DNA of 64,000 bases from Pararhizobium_B sp963760965 (GCA_963760965.1 CAVXEW010000009.1:62001-126000); one strand, 5' to 3'; counted from the first letter of the stretch, positions 34,861-43,867 are shown. Numbers and translations: made by a program. Notes: a model not told the origin generated them from the letters alone.

Positions 34861-36332
34861 CTCTCGGGCGAAAACCTCCCTGCCGCCTGCTCGATCACAT
34901 GAGCCGTCCTGAAAAGGGTCTCTTCGTCGAACGCCTTTCCGATCAGTTGCAGGCCCAGCGGCAGGCCCTTCCGATCGAGGCCGGCCGGCACGGAGATGCC
35001 CGGCAGGCCTGCCATGTTGACGGTGACGGTGAAGATATCGTTCAGGTACATCTTCACCGGGTCGGCGGCCATGTCCTGGTCGGCGATGCCGAATGCGGAG
35101 GAAGGCGTCGCCGGCGTCAGGATCGTGTCGATCCCGTCGGAAAAGACGTTCTCGAAATCCCTTTTGATCAGCGTGCGCACCTTCTGCGCACGCAGGTAGT
35201 AAGCGTCGTAGTAGCCAGCCGAAAGCACGTATGTGCCGATCAGCACGCGGCGCTTGACCTCGGCGCCGAAACCCGCCGCACGAGTCCTTTCGTACATGTC
35301 GATGACGTCCTTGCCGTCGACGCGCAACCCGTAGCGCACGCCGTCGTAGCGCGCGAGGTTCGACGACGCTTCGGCGGGAGCGACGATATAGTAGGCCGGA
35401 AGTGCGTACTTCGTGTGCGGCAGGGAGATGTCGACGATCTCGGCCCCGGCGTCCCTGAGCCAGGCGATGCCTTTCTGCCAGAGTTCCTCGATCTCCTCCG
35501 GCATCCCCTCGACGCGGTATTCCTTCGGAATGCCGACCCGCATGCCCTTCACCGAGCCGCCGAGCGCGGCTTCGTAGTCCGGCACCGGGCGGTCGACGGA
35601 GGTGGTGTCCTTGTCGTCGACGCTCGCCATGGTTTTCAGCATGATCGCCGCATCGCGCACGTCCCGCGTGATCGGCCCGGCCTGGTCGAGCGACGACGCG
35701 AATGCGACGATGCCCCAGCGCGAGCAGCGGCCATAGGTGGGCTTGATGCCGACGGTTCCGGTAAATGCCGCCGGCTGCCGAATCGAGCCGCCCGTGTCGG
35801 TCGCTGTCGCCCCGGCGCAGAGAAACGCCGAAACCGCGGCGGCCGAGCCGCCGGACGAACCGCCTGGAACGAGATCGAGGTTGGAGTCCTTCGCCCGCCA
35901 CGGATTCTTCACGGGACCGTAGTAGGATGACTCGTTGGAGGAGCCCATGGCGAACTCGTCCATGTTGAGCTTGCCGAGCAGCACCGCGCCCTCGTTCCAG
36001 AGGTTCTGCGTCACGGTCGATTCGTAGCGCGGCCTGAACCCGTCGAGGATGTGGCTGCAGGCCTGCGTATGGACGCCTTCGGTGCCGAAGAGGTCCTTGA
36101 TGCCCAGCGGGATGCCTTCGAGAGCGCCACCGCGGCCCGCGGCAAGCCTTTCGTCCGAGGCCTTCGCCATGGTGCGCGCCTTGTCCGCCGTCACCGTCAC
36201 GTAGGCGTTGAGCGAGCCGTTGGCCGCCTCGATAGCGCCCAGATAGGCATCGGTCAGTTCGACGCTGGTGAATTCCTTGCCCTCGAGCTTGTCGCGGGCC
36301 TCGGCAATCGTGAGGCGGGTCAGTTCGGTCAT
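34851..36332 (-). CDS. gatA: Glutamyl-tRNA amidotransferase subunit A
   Basis: 493-aa amidase-signature enzyme that generates ammonia from glutamine for GatB. The Ser-cisSer-Lys triad is visible: Lys in GIPLGIKDLFGT, and GGSSGGSAAAV with both serines; the central GSSNESSYYGPVKNPW segment is also typical. ATG 36332 is chosen from alignment with other GatA N-termini (MTELTRLTIAEARD). It is preceded by a 191-bp gap after gatC, longer than usual, and followed by an overlapping GNAT gene. Confidence 0.97.
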   Translation of the reverse strand: MTELTRLTIAEARDKLEGKEFTSVELTDAYLGAIEAANGSLNAYVTVTADKARTMAKASDERLAAGRGGALEGIPLGIKDLFGTEGVHTQACSHILDGFRPRYESTVTQNLWNEGAVLLGKLNMDEFAMGSSNESSYYGPVKNPWRAKDSNLDLVPGGSSGGSAAAVSAFLCAGATATDTGGSIRQPAAFTGTVGIKPTYGRCSRWGIVAFASSLDQAGPITRDVRDAAIMLKTMASVDDKDTTSVDRPVPDYEAALGGSVKGMRVGIPKEYRVEGMPEEIEELWQKGIAWLRDAGAEIVDISLPHTKYALPAYYIVAPAEASSNLARYDGVRYGLRVDGKDVIDMYERTRAAGFGAEVKRRVLIGTYVLSAGYYDAYYLRAQKVRTLIKRDFENVFSDGIDTILTPATPSSAFGIADQDMAADPVKMYLNDIFTVTVNMAGLPGISVPAGLDRKGLPLGLQLIGKAFDEETLFRTAHVIEQAAGRFSPERWW

Positions 36333-36355
36333 CGGATGATCTTCTTTTCGTGGGA

Positions 36356-36369
36356 CCGGGCATGCCCGG
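36356..36369. repeat. 14-bp palindrome in the gatC-gatA gap
   Basis: CCGGGCATGCCCGG is a perfect palindrome 24 bases upstream of the gatA start, on the same message as gatC. It could be an RNA hairpin only with a small loop, or a DNA operator. No T tract on the minus strand. Confidence 0.4.
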
Positions 36370-36523
36370 GAAATGAACAATCGGGCACTGCGCCGCAGGA
36401 TCCGGAACCGCTGCGATCGCAGCCGTGCCATGAGGCCGCCCTCAGCGAGCCGGCGAGCGGGGGAAGCATCCGGCGGTCGTCGCTTCGCAACGGAAGCCCG
36501 GCGACAATCGAGAGGCCCATCGC

Positions 36524-36811
36524 CTACTCCACGACCTTGGGCACCAGGAAGAAGTTCTCGTCGTGGACCGGAGCGTTGGCGACGATGTCGCCGGCCTTGT
36601 CTCCATCGGTAACCGCGTCCCGGCGCTTTTTCATCGCCATCGGAATGACGGACGTCATCGGCTCGACGCCGTCCACATCGACCTCGCCGAGCTGTTCGAC
36701 GAAGCCGAGTATGGCGTTCAATTCGCCCTCCATCTTTCTTGCCTCGTCGTCAGTGACGGCGATCCTGGCGAGATGCGCGACGCGCTTGACGGTGTCGGTA
36801 TCGACGGACAT
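36524..36811 (-). CDS. gatC: Glutamyl-tRNA amidotransferase subunit C
   Basis: 95-aa GatC, the small subunit that wraps GatA and GatB. The conserved VKRVAHLARIAVTDDEARKM, LNAILGFVEQLGEVDVDGVEPM and the ending NFFLVPKVVE are all present. It is the first gene of gatC-gatA-GNAT-small protein. Confidence 0.96.
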   Translation of the reverse strand: MSVDTDTVKRVAHLARIAVTDDEARKMEGELNAILGFVEQLGEVDVDGVEPMTSVIPMAMKKRRDAVTDGDKAGDIVANAPVHDENFFLVPKVVE

Positions 36812-36950
36812 CGGGATTCTCCGGGCAACTGTGCTCTTTCAGCACCGGCTATAGCGGCGCGAACATCCCATCGCAACTGCCCGCGAAAAATCGGGCCGGA
36901 GACGCCGGACCGGCGACAGGTCTCGGTCGCCGGTCCGGGGCGCCGCGTCG

Positions 36951-37658
36951 TCAGAGTTCGAAAGGCTTGCCGATTTCCGGGACGAGCACGTTCGTGCCCG
37001 AACCCTCCATGCCCGAGACGAACTTTTCCGCCGTCTTGTCAATGATCGGGAACGACGCATAGTGGCAGGGAATCGCCGTCCCGAACTTGAAGTAGCGCCG
37101 GCAGGCGAGCGCCGCGACCGCCCCGCCCATCGTGAAGCGGTCGCCGATCGGCACAAGGCCGATCTCCGGTTCGTGCAGTTCCTGTATCAGCGCCATGTCG
37201 CCGAAAATGTCCGTGTCGCCCATGTGGTAGAGCGTCTTGTCGTCCTTGAAATGCAGGACGAGACCGTTCGGGTTGCCGAGATAGGTGTTGGAGCCGCCGT
37301 CGCCGCCGAACGAGGAAGAGTGGTGGGCCTGCGTGAACGTCACGCTGAAGCTGCCGCAATCGACCGTTCCGCCGGTGTTGCCGGGGTTGATCCTGTCCTG
37401 TTCAACCCCCTTGCCCACCAGGTACATGCACACCTCGAAATTCGAAACCAGCATGGCGCCGGTCTTCTTGAGAATGTCGAGCGAGTTGCCCACGTGGTCG
37501 TTGTGGCCATGCGTCAGGAGAAGGTGGGTGATCCCTTCGCCCGGTCCTTCCCATCCGCCGTCCCAGGCCGGGTTTCCCTCCAGGAACGGATCGATCATGA
37601 TTTTGGCGCCGCCTGTCTCGATGCGGAAAGTGGAATGCCCGTACCAGGTGATTTTCAT
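36951..37658 (-). CDS. UPF0173 metal-dependent hydrolase (metallo-beta-lactamase fold)
   Basis: 235-aa MBL-fold hydrolase. Metal ligands are seen in LLTHGHNDHVGNS (HxHxDH), in the DTD of MGDTDIFGDM and the late His in PCHYASFP. The N-terminus KITWYGHSTFRIE is characteristic of the UPF0173 family. Substrate unknown. GAGGAG is placed ten bases before the ATG. It is divergent from ruvX (83 bp). Confidence 0.93.
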   Translation of the reverse strand: MKITWYGHSTFRIETGGAKIMIDPFLEGNPAWDGGWEGPGEGITHLLLTHGHNDHVGNSLDILKKTGAMLVSNFEVCMYLVGKGVEQDRINPGNTGGTVDCGSFSVTFTQAHHSSSFGGDGGSNTYLGNPNGLVLHFKDDKTLYHMGDTDIFGDMALIQELHEPEIGLVPIGDRFTMGGAVAALACRRYFKFGTAIPCHYASFPIIDKTAEKFVSGMEGSGTNVLVPEIGKPFEL

Positions 37659-37741
37659 TGTGGACTGCTCCTCATCGTGTCATTGCTCCACGCCGACATA
37701 TGGAGCGAACACCCTACGTCGAAAAGACCGGACTCCGAGAC

Positions 37742-38221
37742 ATGCCAGTCATCGACCTTGCCGAACTTGCAGGCCGGATCGACCGGGCCAGAACAATAGC
37801 GGGTCTGGACCTCGGCACCAAGACGATCGGCCTCGCGATCTCCGATCTCGGGTACCGGTTCGCCACCCCCCGCCCGGTCATCCGCAGGACGAAGTTCGGC
37901 AAGGACGCCGATGCCCTGCTTTCCGCCTTCGAACGAGACCGGGTGGGAGCCGTGATCGTCGGACTGCCGGTGAACATGGACGGGTCCTCGGGCCCGCGGG
38001 CTCAGGCCACGCGTGCGTTCGTGCGCAACATGGGCGAGAAGACCGACCTGCCGTTCGCCTTCTGGGACGAGCGGCTGTCCACGGTGGCCGCAGAACGTGC
38101 GCTGATCGAAATGGACGTTTCGCGCGCCAGCCGCTCCGCACGCATCGATTCGGCGGCCGCCGCCTTCATCCTTCAGGGAGCGTTGGACAGGCTGTCGGTC
38201 ATCTCCAGGTCATCGGGCTGA
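37742..38221 (+). CDS. ruvX: Putative pre-16S rRNA nuclease / Holliday junction resolvase-like protein
   Basis: 159-aa YqgF/RuvX protein with an RNase H-like fold. Acidic active-site segments: GLDLGTKTIGLAISD at the N-terminus, AVIVGLPVNMDGSSGPRA in the middle and ARIDSAAAAFILQ at the end, with the substrate-loop RLSTVAAERAL. The family matures 16S rRNA 5' ends in Escherichia coli. The start MPVIDLAELAG is used; ATG 37700 is in frame. Its 3' end overlaps the convergent DUF6105 gene by 49 bp. Confidence 0.92.
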   Translation: MPVIDLAELAGRIDRARTIAGLDLGTKTIGLAISDLGYRFATPRPVIRRTKFGKDADALLSAFERDRVGAVIVGLPVNMDGSSGPRAQATRAFVRNMGEKTDLPFAFWDERLSTVAAERALIEMDVSRASRSARIDSAAAAFILQGALDRLSVISRSSG

Positions 38222-38505
38222 CCCTCCTGACCGCGACGCCGCCGCCACCAGGCACGCAATTCCCGATGCCTGCGAAGGGCGAGCAAACCCAGCACGATGG
38301 CCGAGTCCAGCAATATCGCATCCAGGACAAGGCGCGGAACCTCCGCCGCCGGAACGCCGAGCACCTGGCCGTAGATCTCGAAGACGAGGTCGTGCATCTG
38401 CCGGGAAAAGAAGAACGTGCCGAAGCTGATGTCGTAGTACGACAGCCCGTACCAGGACCCGATGAAGGCGATGGGACCGCACCAGAAGACGAGAAACCAC
38501 TTCAT
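38173..38505 (-). CDS. DUF6105-like small membrane protein
   Basis: 110-aa protein with two hydrophobic segments (FLVFWCGPIAFIGSWYGLSYY and VLDAILLDSAIVLGLLAL) linked by FFSRQMHDLVFEIYGQVLG, and an Arg-rich C-terminus (RAWWRRRRGQ). GGAAG precedes the ATG at 38505. It matches the small rhizobial DUF6105 pattern as I know it; function unknown. The last 49 bp overlap ruvX tail to tail, so the two ends constrain each other. Confidence 0.78.
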   Translation of the reverse strand: MKWFLVFWCGPIAFIGSWYGLSYYDISFGTFFFSRQMHDLVFEIYGQVLGVPAAEVPRLVLDAILLDSAIVLGLLALRRHRELRAWWRRRRGQEGQPDDLEMTDSLSNAP

Positions 38506-38868
38506 GGGGCGGCTTCCGATCCCGGGCGCCCGGCATGCGCGCAAGAACCGCGCGACGCCAACCCCGCCATGCGGCCGGCGACCCGCCACGACGCGTTGTC
38601 CCGCCCCGCCCGTCGGGACGGCACTCCCTGACAGCAGAAGAGCGGGCTGGCCTGCGGCACTTCTTTCACGCGACGGCACCTTCCCCGGGTGACGATCTTT
38701 CCGTTTCCGTACATTAACGCACAGTGGTGCGAGGGGTTCGCCGGCGCAATGTAAACCATTTGTTAAGGTTAATATTCACCGCACCGCCTTCCCGGCCAGG
38801 GGCGCGGGCTTGCACCGGCCGGCGAATTCGCCGTAAGAGGGCCTTCCTCCAACCCGCCGCCGTCCTTC
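38506..38868. other. Non-coding stretch with a near-consensus CtrA-like site
   Basis: 363 bp between the divergent DUF6105 gene and the AEC transporter gene. No ORF with a ribosome-binding site is convincing. TAAA-CCATTTG-TTAA (38752-38766) matches TTAA-N7-TTAA with one mismatch and is followed by GGTTAA, giving a TTAACC half site on the other strand. It lies about 100 bp upstream of the transporter gene. Confidence 0.45.
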
Positions 38869-39802
38869 ATGCCAGCCATTTTCGAGAGCATCCTGCCGAT
38901 CTTCCTGCTCGTCGTCTTCGGAGCCGGACTGAAGCGGTCGTCGTTCATCGACGCCGGCCTGTGGTCGGGCCTCGAGCAGCTCGGCTATTTCGTGCTGTTT
39001 CCGGCCCTGCTCTTCCAGAACTCTCTACAAGGCAAACTTTACAGGTCTGGCGATCGAGACTGTGGCCCTTGCTGCGCTCCTGTCGATCGCGCTCATGTCG
39101 GTTCTTCTCCTTGCCCTCTGGCCGGCGCTCTGCCGCTCGGGCGTCTCGCGGGCTGCATTCACGACCGTCTTCCAGACGTCAAGCCGCTGGAACGCCTTCA
39201 TCGCGCTTGCCATCGGGCAGAAGATTGCCGGATCCGACGGGCTGGCGCTGGTCGCGCTGGTGATGGCCGTCATCGTCGTTCCTATCAATTTCATCAACGT
39301 GGGCATGCTCGTGTGGTTCAGCCACTCGGAGCGGAACTGGGCGACGCTGACACGAAGGATCGTCACGAACCCCTTGATCCTCGGCTGCCTCGCCGGTCTT
39401 GCGATGCGGCTCGCACCGGTGCAGCTCTATGGCCCGGCGGATGCTGCGGTCGAGCTGCTGGCGCGCTCGGCGCTGGGGCTGGGCCTCATCATGGTCGGCG
39501 CCGGCCTGCGCCTGCAGGATGCCCTGAAGCCGAGCGGCACCGTCGTGCTGCCGATCGCGCTCAAGCTCCTGGTTCTGCCGGCAGTCATGGTCGGCATCTG
39601 CGTCGTCCTCGGCATCGGCGGGCAGACACTTTATCTGATGACACTCTGCGCCAGCGTTCCGACCGCCATGAACGGTTACGTTCTCGCGCGGCAGATGGGA
39701 GGCGACGCGCAACTCTATGCGGCGGTCGTGACGCTGCAGACCGCCGCTTCGATCGTCACGATACCGCTGGTTCTTTCCGCCACGGGTCTGATCGTCGGCT
39801 GA
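38869..39802 (+). pseudogene. AEC-family transporter, broken by a one-base insertion
   Basis: The first 50 codons (MPAIFESILPIFLLVVFGAGL ... LLFQ) and the frame from 39020 to 39802 (TLYKANFTGLAIETVALAAL ... VLSATGLIVG) join into a normal roughly 310-aa auxin efflux carrier-like permease with about ten helices if one A near 39019 is removed. As written, the first frame runs on into unrelated sequence. It could be a real recent pseudogene, or a sequencing or assembly error in the AA at 39019-39020. If functional it would export carboxylates or similar organic anions. Gene call is firm; the cause is not. Confidence 0.85.
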
Positions 39803-39817
39803 CGCCGCGTCCAGTCC

Positions 39818-41476
39818 TCACCCCTCGGGACAGAGCAGGCCAAGGATGTTCGCCGCGTCGAAGCGCGAGTTGAGCATTCCGTAGGTACTGCGCCACGATC
39901 CGGCGAGCCGGGTTTCGATGAAGGCGTCGGAAATGCGCGAGGCGCCCAGCCGGTTCAGCTCGGCTGCCGCAGCCGCAAGCGCCAGCTGCTCGGTCAGCAT
40001 GCGCGCCGCACCCTCGTCGCTTTCGCAGACGGCTACGGCGGCCCTGAGCACATCGACCGTCCTGCGCCCCGCCGGTCCCAGGTCGGTGCCGATCTGCTGC
40101 AGCACGCTCTCGAGCAGGTCGCGTCCCCGGTTCAGCACACGCAGCACGTCGAGCGCCATGACGTTGCCCGAGCCCTCCCAGATCGCGTTGACCGGCGCCT
40201 CGCGATAGTGCCGGGCCACCGGCCGTTCCTCGATGTAGCCGCTGCCGCCCATGCATTCCATCGCCTCGTACACGAGAGAAGGCGCGATCTTGCAGATCCA
40301 GTACTTGACGACAGGCGTCATGAGCCGGGCGAAAGCAGCCTCCTCCGCGTGGTCCCGGGCCCGATCGAATGCCCGCGCAAGGCGCATCGCGAGCGCCGTC
40401 GCGGCAGCAGCGTCGAGCGCCATGTCCGCGAGCACCCGGGTCATGATCGGCTGGTCGGCGAGTACCTTGCCGAAGACATTGCGCCGCCTGGCATGGAAGA
40501 CGGCCTCGGAAAGGGCCGCGCGCATGATGCCTGCCGAAGCCAGCGCGCAGTCGAGGCGGGTCAGTGTGACCATGTCGAGGATGGTGCGTATCCCCTCGCC
40601 CGGGCCGCCGAGCAGGAAGCCGTAGCTGTCCACGAACTCCACCTCGCTCGACGCATTCGAGCGATTCCCCAGCTTGTCCTTGAGACGCTTGAGTTCGAGG
40701 CCGTTCGCGGTGCCGTCCTCCAGCACGCGCGGAACGAGGAAACAGCCCATGCCTTCGTCGGTATGTGCGAGCATGACGAAGGCGTCGCTCATCGGCGCCG
40801 ACATGAACCACTTGTGACCGGTCAGCCGGTAGATGCCCTCGCCGACCCGCTCGGCGCGGCTGGTATTTGCCCGCACGTCGGTCCCGCCCTGCTTCTCGGT
40901 CATGCCCATGCCGATCGTGACGCCGGACTTGCGCATGGCCGGCCGGTGCGAGGAATCGTACTTCCTGCTGAGAATCCTCGGAGCCCAGTCCTTGGCAACG
41001 CGTGGCGCCACCGCGATAGCCGCGACCGCGGCGCTGGTCATCGTGATCGGGCAGAGATGGCCGCACTCCAGCCCGGCGGTCAGGAAAAAGCGGATCGCCC
41101 GGGCCTGGTGCGAGATCCCCTTCTCTTCCGGCCGATCCTCCCAGACCGAGCAGTGCAGCCCGGTGCCGATCGAGCGCCGCATCAGCGCATGATAGGCCGG
41201 ATGGTACTCCACCTCGTCGACACGCCGTCCCCGCGCGTCATACGCCTTCAGTTCCGGCCCGTGGCGGTTGGCAAGCCGGGCCAGGTCCTGCGCTTCCGGA
41301 GAGGTCGCGAAGCGCCCCAGCGCGTCGAATTCCTCGCGCAGGCTCTTCGGCATGCCGGCGCTCAGGTCCGCCAGGAGCGGATCGAGCCGGTAGGCGTTCA
41401 CGCCGGAATAAAGCGGCGGCTGGTTGAAGACCTCATGGGTCGCATGCGGTCGCGTTCTTTCGGGCATGTCGCTCAT
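39818..41476 (-). CDS. Acyl-CoA dehydrogenase, AidB-like
   Basis: 552-aa flavoprotein of the acyl-CoA dehydrogenase superfamily, AidB subgroup by length and by segments such as YDARGRRVDEVEYHPAYH, MGMTEKQGGTDVRANTS (FAD/substrate loop), VEFVDSYGFLLG and AMECMGGSGYIEERP. In Escherichia coli AidB belongs to the alkylation response and binds DNA; here no ada-type context is present, so it may act on isovaleryl- or other acyl-CoA. GAGAAG precedes the ATG. It is convergent with the AEC pseudogene and divergent from pyrB. Confidence 0.9.
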   Translation of the reverse strand: MSDMPERTRPHATHEVFNQPPLYSGVNAYRLDPLLADLSAGMPKSLREEFDALGRFATSPEAQDLARLANRHGPELKAYDARGRRVDEVEYHPAYHALMRRSIGTGLHCSVWEDRPEEKGISHQARAIRFFLTAGLECGHLCPITMTSAAVAAIAVAPRVAKDWAPRILSRKYDSSHRPAMRKSGVTIGMGMTEKQGGTDVRANTSRAERVGEGIYRLTGHKWFMSAPMSDAFVMLAHTDEGMGCFLVPRVLEDGTANGLELKRLKDKLGNRSNASSEVEFVDSYGFLLGGPGEGIRTILDMVTLTRLDCALASAGIMRAALSEAVFHARRRNVFGKVLADQPIMTRVLADMALDAAAATALAMRLARAFDRARDHAEEAAFARLMTPVVKYWICKIAPSLVYEAMECMGGSGYIEERPVARHYREAPVNAIWEGSGNVMALDVLRVLNRGRDLLESVLQQIGTDLGPAGRRTVDVLRAAVAVCESDEGAARMLTEQLALAAAAAELNRLGASRISDAFIETRLAGSWRSTYGMLNSRFDAANILGLLCPEG

Positions 41477-41600
41477 GTCTTCTCTCTAGACGGATTCGCG
41501 GGTCAATGCATTCGCCGTTTCGTCCGGATGGGGAGTGCGGCACTTTCGACGGCCGGCATTCTTGCCCGACGGCGCGTTCGCCCCTATAGAACCGCCAAGG

Positions 41601-42560
41601 ATGACAGCCGCGAGCCCCACCATGTCGTTTTCCCACCAGCATCTGCTCGGCATCGCAGGGCTGTCGGAACAGGACATCGGCTATCTTCTGGACCGGGCGG
41701 ACACCGCAGTGCAGATCAGTCGCCAGCGCGAGAAGAAGACCAGCACGCTTCGCGGCCTGACCCAGATCAACCTCTTCTTCGAGGCGTCCACGCGAACCCA
41801 GGCCTCCTTCGAACTCGCCGGCAAGCGCCTCGGCGCGGACGTGATGAACATGTCGGTGGGCAACTCCTCGGTCAAGAAAGGCGAGACGCTGGTCGACACG
41901 GCAATGACCCTGAATGCGATGCGGCCGGACATCCTCATCGTCAGGCACGCGTCCGCGGGGGCCGCGGCCCTCCTCGCCCAGAAGGTCGGGTGCTCGGTGG
42001 TCAATGCCGGCGACGGTGCCCACGAACATCCGACCCAGGCGCTCCTTGACGCCCTGACGATCCGTCGCGCGAGGGGCCGGCTCAGCCGGCTCGTCGTGAC
42101 GATCTGCGGCGACATCCTCCATTCCCGTGTCGCGCGGTCCAACATCATCCTGCTGAACGCCATGGGAGCCCGCGTACGGGCCGTCGCGCCGCCGACGCTG
42201 CTGCCCGCCGGCATCGAACGCATGGGCGTCGAGGTCTTCCATCGCATGGAGGACGGTCTGCGCGATGCGGACGTCGTGATGATGCTGCGCCTGCAGCGCG
42301 AGAGGATGGCGGGCTCGTTCGTTCCCTCGGTGCGCGAATATTTCCGGTACTTCGGCCTCGACGCCGGCAAGCTGGCACTGGCGAAGAGCGATGCGCTGGT
42401 CATGCATCCCGGTCCCATGAACCGCGGGGTCGAGATCGCTTCGGAAATTGCCGACGGACCGCAAAGCGTCATCGAGGAACAGGTCGAGATGGGCGTGGCC
42501 GTCCGGATGGCGGTCATGGAGACGCTGCTTGCCGGCGGGGATGGAGGCGTCCCGTCATGA
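41601..42560 (+). CDS. pyrB: Aspartate carbamoyltransferase catalytic subunit
   Basis: 319-aa ATCase, committed step of pyrimidine synthesis. The carbamoyl-phosphate site FFEASTRTQASFE, the 80s-loop GNSSVKKGETLVDTA, HASAGAAALLA and GDGAHEHPTQALLDALTI are intact, as is MHPGPMNRGVEI. The start is uncertain between ATG 41601 and 41622. It overlaps pyrC by 4 bp (ATGA). No pyrI regulatory subunit is present; the overlapping inactive pyrC homolog suggests a PyrB-PyrC' complex as in Pseudomonas. Confidence 0.95.
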   Translation: MTAASPTMSFSHQHLLGIAGLSEQDIGYLLDRADTAVQISRQREKKTSTLRGLTQINLFFEASTRTQASFELAGKRLGADVMNMSVGNSSVKKGETLVDTAMTLNAMRPDILIVRHASAGAAALLAQKVGCSVVNAGDGAHEHPTQALLDALTIRRARGRLSRLVVTICGDILHSRVARSNIILLNAMGARVRAVAPPTLLPAGIERMGVEVFHRMEDGLRDADVVMMLRLQRERMAGSFVPSVREYFRYFGLDAGKLALAKSDALVMHPGPMNRGVEIASEIADGPQSVIEEQVEMGVAVRMAVMETLLAGGDGGVPS

Positions 42561-43867
42561 CCGCCGCCGCGCGCCCCCGCCTTCTCGAGAACGTCCGCAT
42601 CGTCGATCCCTCCCGTGACATGGACGAGATCGGGACCATCGTCGTCGCCGAAGGAACCATCCGCGCCGCGGGTCGGGACGCCCTGAACCAGGGTGCGCCG
42701 GAAGATGCCGTGCGCACCGACTGCACGGGTCTCCTCGCCGTTCCCGGACTGGTCGACGCACGCGTCTTCATCGGCGAGCCCGGCGGCGAGCACCGGGAGA
42801 CCATCGCTTCGGCGAGCGCCGCGGCGGCGGCCGGCGGAGTCACGACGCTGGTCATGATGCCGGACACGGATCCGGTGATCGACGATGTGGCGCTGGTCGA
42901 ATTCGTCCTGAAGACGGCTCGCGACGAAGCGCTCGTCAACGTCCATCCTGCCGCCGCCCTCACGAAGGGGCTTCGAGGCGAGGAGATGAGCGAGATCGGC
43001 CTGCTGCACGACGCCGGCGCCGTCGCATTCACGAACGGCCGGGCCACCGTGCGAAGCGCCCAGGTAATGCGACGCGCGATGACATATGCCCGACAGTTCG
43101 ACGCCGTCGTCGCCTGCGAGACGCAGGACAGGGACCTCGCCTCGGGCGGAGTGATGAACGAGGGCCTGTTCGCAAGCTGGCTCGGGCTTTCAGGGATACC
43201 GCGCGAGGCGGAGATCATTCCTCTCGAGCGCGACCTGCGGCTCGCCACATTGACGGGCTGCCGCTATCACGCCGCCAAGATCTCCGTCGCTGAATCGGCA
43301 GACGTGATCCGAACCGCGAAGAAGCGCCGCCAGAATGTGACCTGCGGTGTCTCGATCAACCATCTGACGCTGAACGAGAACGACATAGGGGAATACCGCA
43401 CCTTCTTCCGCCTTTCGCCGCCGCTGCGCGGCGAGGACGACCGCAACGCGATGGTCGCTGCCCTCGCGGACGGGACCATCGACATCATTGTCTCCTCGCA
43501 CGACCCGCAGGACGTGGACACCAAGCGGCTTCCCTTCGCCGACGCGGCCGACGGAGCCGTCGGGCTGGAAACCATGCTTGCTGCGGCACTTCGCCTGCAT
43601 CATTCCGGCGACGTGCCGCTGATGCGGCTCTTCGACGCCATGTCCACCCGCCCCGCCGCCATCTTCGGCCTGCAGGGTGGCTCCCTTGCTCCCGGAAAGG
43701 CGGCAGACATCGCGCTCGTCGATCCCGACGAGCCCTGGATCGTGGCCAAGGACGAACTCGTCTCTCGTTCCAAGAACACGCCCTTCGAGGACGCCAGGCT
43801 GCAGGGCCGCGTGCGGGAGACGCTCGTCGCCGGCCGGACCGTGTTCAGTCTTGTCGACCGGGACTGA
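42557..43867 (+). CDS. pyrC: Dihydroorotase homolog with degenerate active site (PyrC'/PyrX-like)
   Basis: 436-aa class I dihydroorotase-fold protein. The diagnostic HxH metal motif, normally DxHVHxREPG, reads DARVFIGEPG, so both histidines are lost. The late aspartate position, normally TDHAPH, reads SSHDPQ. Some other landmarks remain (INHLTL, GLETMLAAALRL). It is therefore probably non-catalytic, and may be needed for assembly of the overlapping pyrB ATCase, as known for Pseudomonas PyrC'. A catalytic dihydroorotase should exist elsewhere in the genome. GGAGG sits eight bases before the ATG. Confidence 0.9.
   Translation: MTAAARPRLLENVRIVDPSRDMDEIGTIVVAEGTIRAAGRDALNQGAPEDAVRTDCTGLLAVPGLVDARVFIGEPGGEHRETIASASAAAAAGGVTTLVMMPDTDPVIDDVALVEFVLKTARDEALVNVHPAAALTKGLRGEEMSEIGLLHDAGAVAFTNGRATVRSAQVMRRAMTYARQFDAVVACETQDRDLASGGVMNEGLFASWLGLSGIPREAEIIPLERDLRLATLTGCRYHAAKISVAESADVIRTAKKRRQNVTCGVSINHLTLNENDIGEYRTFFRLSPPLRGEDDRNAMVAALADGTIDIIVSSHDPQDVDTKRLPFADAADGAVGLETMLAAALRLHHSGDVPLMRLFDAMSTRPAAIFGLQGGSLAPGKAADIALVDPDEPWIVAKDELVSRSKNTPFEDARLQGRVRETLVAGRTVFSLVDRD

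Noticed and set aside
38502..38759. Minus-strand ORF between DUF6105 and AEC genes
   Set aside because: No SD before its ATGs, odd composition, and it covers the TTAA-rich regulatory sequence.
40208..42049. 613-codon plus-strand ORF opposite the AidB-like gene
   Set aside because: Runs antisense through a clear acyl-CoA dehydrogenase and into pyrB in a wrong frame; composition is His/Arg-rich as in shadow ORFs.
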